From Mycobacterium sp. D16R12 (GTDB lineage Bacteria > Actinomycetota > Actinomycetes > Mycobacteriales > Mycobacteriaceae): 64,000 nt of DNA. The notes beneath the pieces were generated by a model. It searched no databases, had not been told where the DNA came from, and was given only the letters and a program-made list of their open reading frames with translations. Positions 57,907 to 64,000 of the stretch are shown one piece after another; position 1 is the stretch's first letter; the number at the start of each line of letters is the position of its first letter. The stretch spans positions 1-64,000 of the forward strand of contig NZ_MAFC01000026.1 in the NCBI RefSeq assembly GCF_002013465.1. The letters run 5' to 3'. The position numbers and the translations under genes were made by a program.

Positions 57907-58728
57907 CTATTGAGGCTTGAGCTGCTCTTCGAGTGCACGCTGGTAGCGGCGCATACCGGCGATCCACCGGCCGTAGTCGGCACCCTTCTGCCGGTACATG
58001 TCGAGCACCTGCGGGTGCGGCAGCACCAGGAACGTGCCCTCGCGGATCGCGTCGAGTGTCATCGCCGCGACGGCTGCGGGCTCGAGCACCTCGCCTGCGG
58101 CAGTGATCGACGTTCCCGCCACTTGCACATCGGGGTCATCGGAATCGGTGAGGCCGTCCAACAGTGCGGTCTTAACCCCCATCGGGCACAAACAGCTCAC
58201 CCCGATCCCCTTGTCGCCATAGGTAATCGACAACCATTCCGCGAATCCGAGGGCCGCGTGCTTGGTCACCGAGTAGGCAGGTGAACCGATCTGTGTCAGC
58301 AGCCCGGCCGCCGACGCCACCGACAGAAAGTATCCGCGCCCGCGTTCCAGCCAACCCGGAACCAACGCGGTGGCAGCCCTGATATGCGCGCGCAGGTTCA
58401 CGTCGATGGTGAGGTCCCACGCGGCTTCCCCGACGTCGAGGCCGAGGCCGCCGGCGATGCCCGCATTGGCGGCGTAAAGATCGACAGGGCCGAATTCCTT
58501 CTCCGCCAACGCAATGAGATTCTCGATATCGGCGACAGAACTGGCATCGGCCTGCTGCCCGAGGATGGCCAACGGGTTTGAGGCCGCTGCGGCGGTACGC
58601 AGGGCGGCAGCTCCGTCGATATCGGATGCGACCACCTTGGCGCCCGCGTCCGCCAGACCCCAAGCCAGAGCCTGTCCGATTCCCGAACCGGCTCCGGTGA
58701 CAATGGCGACGCTGCCGTTGATATCCAT
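57907..58728 (-). CDS. Short-chain dehydrogenase/reductase
   Basis: A 273-residue classical SDR. The cofactor motif is TGAGSGIGQALAWGLADAG with VVASDIDG, suggesting NAD. The structural motif is YAANAGIAGG, and the catalytic Ser-Tyr-Lys are in FLSVASAAGLL and AYSVTKHAALG. The C-terminal extension ending QRALEEQLKPQ is longer than usual. The ATG at 58728 has TAGGGT six bases upstream. Confidence 0.87.
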   Translation of the reverse strand: MDINGSVAIVTGAGSGIGQALAWGLADAGAKVVASDIDGAAALRTAAAASNPLAILGQQADASSVADIENLIALAEKEFGPVDLYAANAGIAGGLGLDVGEAAWDLTIDVNLRAHIRAATALVPGWLERGRGYFLSVASAAGLLTQIGSPAYSVTKHAALGFAEWLSITYGDKGIGVSCLCPMGVKTALLDGLTDSDDPDVQVAGTSITAAGEVLEPAAVAAMTLDAIREGTFLVLPHPQVLDMYRQKGADYGRWIAGMRRYQRALEEQLKPQ

Positions 58729-58734
58729 GCCCGA

Positions 58735-58740
58735 ACCCTA
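58735..58740 (-). promoter_or_regulatory. -10 element for the leaderless SDR gene
   Basis: TAGGGT on the minus strand, six bases before the ATG at 58728. It overlaps the stop codon of the upstream DUF2182 gene. Confidence 0.45.
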
Positions 58741-59514
58741 TTGGACGGCCGCAAAGATCCCGACCGCGGCAGCCGCGACGACAAAAAGCACCGCAAGAAT
58801 CCGTGCCGTCCGGCGGGGATACCGAGTGAATCGCTCCCACGTGACCGCAACCGTCAACGGCACCATCCACAGGAGGTGCGCCGAGGGCGCGACGGCCATC
58901 GTCAGCATCATGGCCCAGCAGGATCGGATACACGCCCACCCACTGACCGCACCGAACCCTATGAGGCCCTTGGCCGCCGGCCATCCGCCCGGCGGCAGCG
59001 GTGTCGAGCGGTGACAGTCGCCGAGCGCCCGGCATTTCCAGGGGGTGAGCTGCCAGATTGCCGCCAGCAGGAACACACCCCCGAACATCCACCATCGGTT
59101 GATGTTGGCGGCCATCGGTAGCGCGAGGGTGATGAGGAGGCCAACCGCCGTCCACAGCGCCAGCCACACCGCCGCATAGACCGCCAGCGCGCGCCCACGG
59201 CCCCGCGGGGTGTTCTGCTCGACGTACTGAACCGCGGGCAACGTGGCCGGCCCCATCATCGCGATGGTCATGACAATCCAGGAGACGATCGCGACCCACA
59301 GCACCGGCTGATGCACCACCGGTGTGGCCATCGGCGCCATGTTTGCATGGTCCATGCCATGCATATGCCCGGTTACCGGGGCTGGCGTGTGGCCGGCCGC
59401 ATGTTGAGGGAGGAACGCGAAACCCAACCACGACAACAGAATTATCGCGGTCGTGATCCCCGTATATCTGCCAGCGGCCAGTTCCTTGACGCGCTGGATC
59501 GCGTTGGCGACCAT
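58738..59514 (-). CDS. DUF2182 membrane protein
   Basis: A 258-residue protein with about six membrane helices and the DUF2182 pattern: SWIVMTIAMMGPATLPAVQY, then QLTPWKCRALGDCHR and SCWAMMLTMAVA. A His/Met-rich loop after the first helix (GHMHGMDHANMAPMATPVVH) looks suited to binding copper or another soft metal. A metal-handling role is inferred only from these residues. It is nine bases upstream of the SDR gene in the same direction. Confidence 0.78.
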   Translation of the reverse strand: MVANAIQRVKELAAGRYTGITTAIILLSWLGFAFLPQHAAGHTPAPVTGHMHGMDHANMAPMATPVVHQPVLWVAIVSWIVMTIAMMGPATLPAVQYVEQNTPRGRGRALAVYAAVWLALWTAVGLLITLALPMAANINRWWMFGGVFLLAAIWQLTPWKCRALGDCHRSTPLPPGGWPAAKGLIGFGAVSGWACIRSCWAMMLTMAVAPSAHLLWMVPLTVAVTWERFTRYPRRTARILAVLFVVAAAAVGIFAAVQ

Positions 59515-59543
59515 CAGCTCAAGAGTATCGTGCCGACGGTCAC

Positions 59544-60857
59544 CTAGCGTGCGGATTCAATCATCGTTCGCAGTGCGCGCGGCAACGTCCGCTTGGATCG
59601 GTACGGACCCACCACCGCCGCCCCGGCGGGACTACTGAGCAACTGACGCGCGATGCCATTGACTTCGTCGGTCGTCACGGCAGCGATTTTGTCCAAGGTC
59701 GCGGAAATCGTGCGGTGCTTCCCGTTGTTCAGCTCACTGCGGCCCATTCGGTTCATGCGGGATGCTGAATCCTCAAGCCCCAGAACAAGTCCACCGGCCA
59801 AGGCCCCCTTAGCCCGGTCGATCTCCACCGCAGTGAACCCGTCCTCGACCACTGACGCCAGTACCTGCGAAGTCACCTTGGCCACCTCGTCGAACCGCTC
59901 CGGCGAGCAGCCCGCGTACACCGACAACGCACCGGTATCGGAGAAGGTATCCACCGTCGAGTAGACGGCGTAAACCAACCCACGCTGCTCGCGAATCTCC
60001 TGGAACAAGCGGGAACTGAGCCCACCGCCCAATGCGCTGTTGAGCACCGACAGCGCCCAGCGGTATTGCCAGCCGCGTCCAGGGGTGCGCACACCCAGCG
60101 AGAGATGTACCTGTTCACCGTCGCGCGACACCAATTCCAGTCCCGGCTTGGCCGTGACTCGGCCGCTCCCCTTGCGCGGCGCCACCGTCGTCACCGATGA
60201 GTCCAGATGCGACTTGAAGTACTTGCGCGCCAACCGCACTACGCGATCGTGCTCAATGTTCCCGGCGACGGCCAGCACCATGCGTTCGGGGCGGTATCTC
60301 CGTACGTGAAACGAATGCAACTGTGCCCGCGTCATCGTCGATATCGATTCCGAGCTACCGAGCACGCTGCGGCCTATCGGATGGTCGCCGAAGAGTGACC
60401 CGAGGAATGCCTCCCCCAACAGGTCCTCAGGGTCATCGTCGCGCATCGCGATTTCTTCGAGCACGACGTCGCGCTCGATCTCGACATCCTCACTGGCGCA
60501 TCGCCCGCGCAGCACCACGTCGGCGACCAGATCGATCGCCAGCTCCAGATCGGAGTCCAGCACATGTGCGTAGTAGCACGTTTGTTCGCGTGCGGTGAAG
60601 GCGTTCAGCTCACCGCCGACGGCGTCAATCGACTCTGCGATGTCGGCCGCCGACCGGGTGGGCGTGGACTTGAACAGCAGGTGTTCGAGGAAGTGCGCCG
60701 CACCGGCGACGCTGCGCCCCTCATCGCGTGATCCGACGTCGACCCACACCCCGACGGACGCCGAGCGCACCGAGGGCATCGCCTCGGTGACCACTCGGAG
60801 ACCACCAGGAAGGACCGTGCGGCGGACCGCGTTCGGAACGCTACTCCGCGACGGCAT
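59544..60857 (-). CDS. pepR: M16 zinc peptidase PepR
   Basis: A 437-residue M16 (processing-peptidase-like) metalloprotease equivalent to Rv2782c. The inverted zinc motif H-x2-E-H is in AHFLEHLLFKST, and the distal Glu in DVEIERDVVLEEIAM. The C-terminal half contains the R/Y pair region GGLSSRLFQEIREQRGLVYA. The ATG at 60857 fits the M. tuberculosis start and overlaps the gpsI 3' end by 17 bases; the frame to 60920 would overlap further. Confidence 0.9.
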   Translation of the reverse strand: MPSRSSVPNAVRRTVLPGGLRVVTEAMPSVRSASVGVWVDVGSRDEGRSVAGAAHFLEHLLFKSTPTRSAADIAESIDAVGGELNAFTAREQTCYYAHVLDSDLELAIDLVADVVLRGRCASEDVEIERDVVLEEIAMRDDDPEDLLGEAFLGSLFGDHPIGRSVLGSSESISTMTRAQLHSFHVRRYRPERMVLAVAGNIEHDRVVRLARKYFKSHLDSSVTTVAPRKGSGRVTAKPGLELVSRDGEQVHLSLGVRTPGRGWQYRWALSVLNSALGGGLSSRLFQEIREQRGLVYAVYSTVDTFSDTGALSVYAGCSPERFDEVAKVTSQVLASVVEDGFTAVEIDRAKGALAGGLVLGLEDSASRMNRMGRSELNNGKHRTISATLDKIAAVTTDEVNGIARQLLSSPAGAAVVGPYRSKRTLPRALRTMIESAR

Positions 60858-63108
60858 CTGCCGGCTTGGCCTCGGCCGCACCGTTATTGCCGGCGGAAGC
60901 GTCCGCGGCGTCATCGTCACCGACCGGAACCAGCGAGATCTTGCCGCGGTTGTCGATATCGGCGATCTCGACCTGAATCTTGTCGCCTACCTTGACCACG
61001 TCCTCAACCTTGGCGATCCGCTTGCCCTTACCGAGCTTGCTGATGTGCACCAGTCCGTCGCGGCCCGGCAATAAGGAAACGAAAGCTCCAAAGTCAGTGG
61101 TCTTGACCACCGTTCCGAGGAAACGCTCACCGATCTTGGGCAGCTGCGGGTTGGCGATCGCGTTGATCATGTCGATCGCTGCCTGCGCTGCCTCGCCGTT
61201 GGAGGCGCCCACGAACACGGTGCCATCATCCTCAATGGAGATGCTGGCGCCAGTCTGCTCGGTGATCGAGTTGATCATCTTGCCCTTGGGCCCGATCACC
61301 TCACCGATCTTGTCGACCGGCACCTTGATCGTGGTGATGCGGGGCGCGAACGGGCTCATCTCGTCGGGAGCGTCGATGGCCTCGGCCATCACCTCGAGAA
61401 TGGTGGCGCGGGCATCCTTGGCCTGCGACAGCGCGGCGGCCAGCACCTGCGACGGGATGCCGTCGAGCTTGGTGTCCAGCTGCAGAGCCGTGACAAAGTC
61501 CTTGGTACCGGCGACCTTGAAGTCCATGTCGCCGAAGGCATCCTCGGCACCCAGGATGTCGGTGAGCGCAACAAAGCGGCGTTCGGTGGTGCCGTCGGCA
61601 AGCTCGATGTCATCGGACACCAGGCCCATGGCGATACCGGCGACGGGAGCCTTCAGCGGCACACCGGCATTCAGCAGTGACAGGGTCGAGGCGCAGACCG
61701 AACCCATCGAGGTCGATCCGTTGGAGCTCAACGCCTCCGAGACCTGACGGATGGCGTACGGGAACTCCTCGATGCTCGGCAGCACCGGCACGAGCGCACG
61801 CTCGGCGAGGGCGCCGTGCCCGATCTCGCGACGCTTCGGCGAGCCGACGCGTCCGGTCTCACCGGTGGAGAACGGCGGGAAGTTGTAGTGATGCATGTAG
61901 CGCTTCGAGGTCTCCGGCCCCAACGAGTCGATCTGCTGGGCCATCTTGACCATGTCAAGGGTGGTGACGCCCATGATCTGGGTCTCGCCACGCTCGAACA
62001 GCGCGCTACCGTGCGCCCGCGGGATCACGGCGACCTCGGCCGACAGGGCGCGGATATCGGTGACACCGCGGCCGTCGATGCGGAACTGGTCCTTCAAGAT
62101 GCGCTGGCGCACGAGCTTCTTGGTGAGCGAACGGAATGCCGCGCCGATCTCCTTCTCGCGGCCGTCGAAGCCCTCCTGTAGACGGCCGAGAACCTCAACC
62201 TTGACCTCGTCGGTCTTCTCGTCGCGCTCGGCCTTGCCCGCGATGGACAGGGCCTGCGACAGCGGCTCGGTGGCCACCGCAGCGACCGCAGCGAAAGCGT
62301 CGTCCTGGTAATCAGGGAACAGCGGGTACTCGGCCACGGGCTTGGCGGCCTTCTCGGCCAGCTCCTGCTGCGCGGTGCACAGCGCGGCGATGAACGGCTT
62401 GGCGGCCTCAAGACCCTCGGCGACAACGCTTTCGGTCGGCGCGCCGGCGCCACCCTCGATAAGAGCGATGACGTTATCGGAGGCCTCGGCCTCGACCATC
62501 ATGATGGCGACATCGTCGCCCGCCTTCCGGCCCGCGACCACCATGTCGAACACGGCCGTCTCCAGCTGCTCGACGGTGGGGAACGCCACCCACTGGCCGT
62601 CGATCAGGGCTACCCGCACACCGCCGACGGGGCCGGAGAACGGCAGCCCGGAGATCTGGGTGGATGCCGATGCGGCGTTGATGGCCAGCACGTCGTACAG
62701 GTCGGCGGGGTTCAGGCTCAGCACCGTCACCACGACCTGGATTTCGTTACGCAACCCGCTGATGAAGGTCGGGCGCAGCGGCCGGTCGATGAGACGACAG
62801 GTCAGGATGGCGTCGGTGGAGGGGCGTCCCTCGCGGCGGAAGAACGAGCCGGGGATGCGACCCGCGGCGTACATACGCTCTTCGACGTCAATGGTCAGCG
62901 GGAAGAAGTCGAAATGGTCCTTGGGGCTCTTGCTGGCGGTCGTGGCCGACAGCAGCATGGTCTCGTCATCCAGGTACGCGACGACGGCGCCGGCGGCCTG
63001 CTGGGCCAGCCGCCCGGTCTCAAACCGGATGGTGCGAGTGCCGAAGGTCCCGTTGTCGATGGTCGCGGTGGACTCGAAGACGCCTTCTTCAATTTCTGTT
63101 GCAGACAT
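60841..63108 (-). CDS. gpsI: Polyribonucleotide nucleotidyltransferase (PNPase)
   Basis: A 755-residue PNPase, phosphorolytic 3'-5' exoribonuclease of the degradosome. Two RNase PH domains flank an all-helical linker; the second contains SSNGSTSMGSVCASTLSLLN and the catalytic FGDMDFKVAGTKDF. KH (TIKVPVDKIGEVIGPKGKMI) and S1 (RFLGTVVKTTDFGAFVSLLP) domains follow, then an acidic Ala-rich tail. The ATG at 63108 matches the M. tuberculosis start, with GAGAGG upstream. A structured leader precedes it. Confidence 0.96.
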   Translation of the reverse strand: MSATEIEEGVFESTATIDNGTFGTRTIRFETGRLAQQAAGAVVAYLDDETMLLSATTASKSPKDHFDFFPLTIDVEERMYAAGRIPGSFFRREGRPSTDAILTCRLIDRPLRPTFISGLRNEIQVVVTVLSLNPADLYDVLAINAASASTQISGLPFSGPVGGVRVALIDGQWVAFPTVEQLETAVFDMVVAGRKAGDDVAIMMVEAEASDNVIALIEGGAGAPTESVVAEGLEAAKPFIAALCTAQQELAEKAAKPVAEYPLFPDYQDDAFAAVAAVATEPLSQALSIAGKAERDEKTDEVKVEVLGRLQEGFDGREKEIGAAFRSLTKKLVRQRILKDQFRIDGRGVTDIRALSAEVAVIPRAHGSALFERGETQIMGVTTLDMVKMAQQIDSLGPETSKRYMHHYNFPPFSTGETGRVGSPKRREIGHGALAERALVPVLPSIEEFPYAIRQVSEALSSNGSTSMGSVCASTLSLLNAGVPLKAPVAGIAMGLVSDDIELADGTTERRFVALTDILGAEDAFGDMDFKVAGTKDFVTALQLDTKLDGIPSQVLAAALSQAKDARATILEVMAEAIDAPDEMSPFAPRITTIKVPVDKIGEVIGPKGKMINSITEQTGASISIEDDGTVFVGASNGEAAQAAIDMINAIANPQLPKIGERFLGTVVKTTDFGAFVSLLPGRDGLVHISKLGKGKRIAKVEDVVKVGDKIQVEIADIDNRGKISLVPVGDDDAADASAGNNGAAEAKPADAVAE

Positions 63109-63206
63109 GGGTTCTGGAATACCTCTCATACGTTCTCAGTTGGCAGCACGTGGCTGTATTGGGCATATGTGCCATCACGCGGTCAGCGCGCGGACGTACC
63201 AGCGCG

Positions 63207-63273
63207 AAGTGGACCCGGAAGGTGATCGGCCACGGCCGTTCGATCGAAGCGGCCGGGGATCGATGATCCACTT
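63207..63273 (-). promoter_or_regulatory. Structured leader of gpsI
   Basis: An inner hairpin (63233-63255) pairs CGGCCG-TTCGA with TCGAA-CGGCCG, one bulged G. It is enclosed by AAGTGGA (63207-63213) and TCCACTT (63267-63273). It sits about 100 bases before the gpsI ATG in the 286-base gap after lppU; the rest of that gap shows no gene. Confidence 0.5.
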
Positions 63274-63394
63274 GCGCGAAGAGCACAAGCTCCGAACCCG
63301 GCAGCCACTACCGAAGACCGCCCGTTACCCGGCGGGACCAGCATGACAACCCACACACCCTATCACCTGCGGCGTTTGCGGCTATGCAGCTTGA

Positions 63395-63916
63395 TCAGGG
63401 CAGTTCCTCCACACACACGGTGAAGTTGCGGTCGACGTAAGGGTAGCCAAGTCCGGTGATGCAGTCATCGGCCGTCGAGACGTCCCGCAGAACTTGGGTG
63501 ACGCGTTTCTTGTTCTGAGCGTTGCCGTCGTTGCAGTCCACACGGACGGGATCACCGTCCCACTTGTCGGGCACACTCATGCAGCTTCCGACCACCCAGT
63601 CGATGTCCAGACACAGAGCCTGACTCGTGCGACCGAAACTGCGCTTGGCGTAGTACGAGGAGTCGGCATCGCGCGGACAGTCCGCATCCGTCGCAGTCTT
63701 GGCGAAGACCTTGAAATTGGACTTGGGACTGCCGCACGGTTCCTTGATCATCTTGGCGTGCTGATCGGAACCGCTGAGGTTCACACAGTCACCGACGACC
63801 AAGCCGTCGGTGGCGGCCGATATCGAACATGCCGACAACACGGCCGCACCGACAGCGACAAGAACGATGGATATCGCACCTGAGATTCCAGAGCGACCCA
63901 GTCGAGGGAGAGCCAA
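63395..63916 (-). CDS. lppU: Lipoprotein LppU-like
   Basis: A 173-residue exported lipoprotein. The signal peptide (IVLVAVGAAVLSAC) ends in the lipobox LSAC. The mature part contains six Cys (GDCVNL, EPCGSP, ADCPRD, ALCLDI, GSCMSV, VDCND) plus two more at the C-terminus, suggesting several disulfides. Position between rpsO and gpsI matches Rv2784c. Function unknown. Confidence 0.82.
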   Translation of the reverse strand: MALPRLGRSGISGAISIVLVAVGAAVLSACSISAATDGLVVGDCVNLSGSDQHAKMIKEPCGSPKSNFKVFAKTATDADCPRDADSSYYAKRSFGRTSQALCLDIDWVVGSCMSVPDKWDGDPVRVDCNDGNAQNKKRVTQVLRDVSTADDCITGLGYPYVDRNFTVCVEELP

Positions 63917-63918
63917 AG

Positions 63919-64000
63919 TCAGCGGCGCAGGCCCAGGCGTTCGATCAGCGAGCGGTAGCGCGCGACGTCGACCTTTGCGATGTACTTCAGCAGGCGGCGA
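63919..64000 (-). CDS. rpsO: 30S ribosomal protein S15, C-terminal end (partial)
   Basis: The last 26 codons of rpsO run off the window edge. The translated end RRLLKYIAKVDVARYRSLIE, then RLGLRR, is the invariant S15 C-terminus. The rpsO-lppU-gpsI order follows M. tuberculosis. Confidence 0.93.
   Translation of the reverse strand, partial: RRLLKYIAKVDVARYRSLIERLGLRR

Noticed and set aside
58172..59431. A 419-codon minus-strand frame over the SDR and DUF2182 genes
   Set aside because: It is a frame-shadow of two well-supported genes and shows no family features.
1..64000. CRISPR arrays, insertion sequences, prophage or toxin-antitoxin modules
   Set aside because: No spaced direct repeats, transposase, integrase or phage genes were seen in reading both strands.

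Overview
The window is high-GC actinobacterial chromosome. Its gene order closely follows the Mycobacterium tuberculosis stretch that runs from the DUF349 gene and miaB through recX-recA, ephG, pspA-clgR, pgsA3-argA, ftsK, rnj-dapA-thyX, dfrA-thyA, dapB, ald, pepR and gpsI-lppU-rpsO. recA has no intein, a gluABCD glutamate transporter lies between miaB and recX, and several accessory operons interrupt the order. This fits a rapidly growing mycobacterium, most likely of the Mycobacteroides (M. abscessus-chelonae) type; the species is inferred, not shown. No tRNA, rRNA, CRISPR array, insertion sequence or prophage was seen.

Layout. 1-4.3 kb: DUF349 protein, a membrane protein, miaB and two tandem paralogous membrane proteins. 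4.4-7.9 kb: gluABCD. 7.9-14.3 kb: two minus-strand accessory operons on either side of recX-recA. One encodes VOC, FMN-binding and DUF1348 proteins, the other an Asp-nucleophile hydrolase and a haloacid-dehalogenase-like protein. Their promoters carry the same paired inverted-repeat boxes, and a CGNR-type regulator is divergent from the first. 14.4-19.3 kb: DUF3046 protein, glycosyltransferase, two limonene-epoxide-hydrolase-like paralogs and the clgR-pspA-pspM envelope-stress genes, with a sigma-E-type promoter at clgR and a strong terminator inside the cluster. 19.5-22 kb: a TetR-controlled small operon. 22-23.9 kb: pgsA3, argA and an AhpD-like protein.

23.9-30.2 kb is the most unusual part: a compact minus-strand cluster of two cytochromes P450, a long-chain polyprenyl diphosphate synthase, a UbiA-family prenyltransferase, a fusion of type I isopentenyl-diphosphate isomerase with a 6-pyruvoyl-tetrahydropterin synthase/QueD domain, and GTP cyclohydrolase I. 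It looks like a pathway joining isoprenoid and pterin chemistry.

30.7-46.6 kb: ftsK, a secreted protein, a DUF2236 protein with a TetR gene, an ABM/SDR/methyltransferase trio, rnj-dapA, thyX, a YceI protein and a tightly overlapping thyA-dfrA-DsbA-like-YcaQ operon. 46.7-64 kb: a PapA-like acyltransferase, small membrane proteins, dapB, a SulP-carbonic anhydrase fusion, an AldR/ald pair, a monooxygenase/diiron pair, an SDR, a DUF2182 protein, pepR, gpsI with a structured leader, lppU and the 3' end of rpsO.

At least eighteen genes have a TANNNT -10 hexamer ending six or seven bases before the start codon. This points to leaderless transcription and was used to settle several starts, including GTG starts for miaB, pgsA3, dapA, thyX, thyA and dapB.
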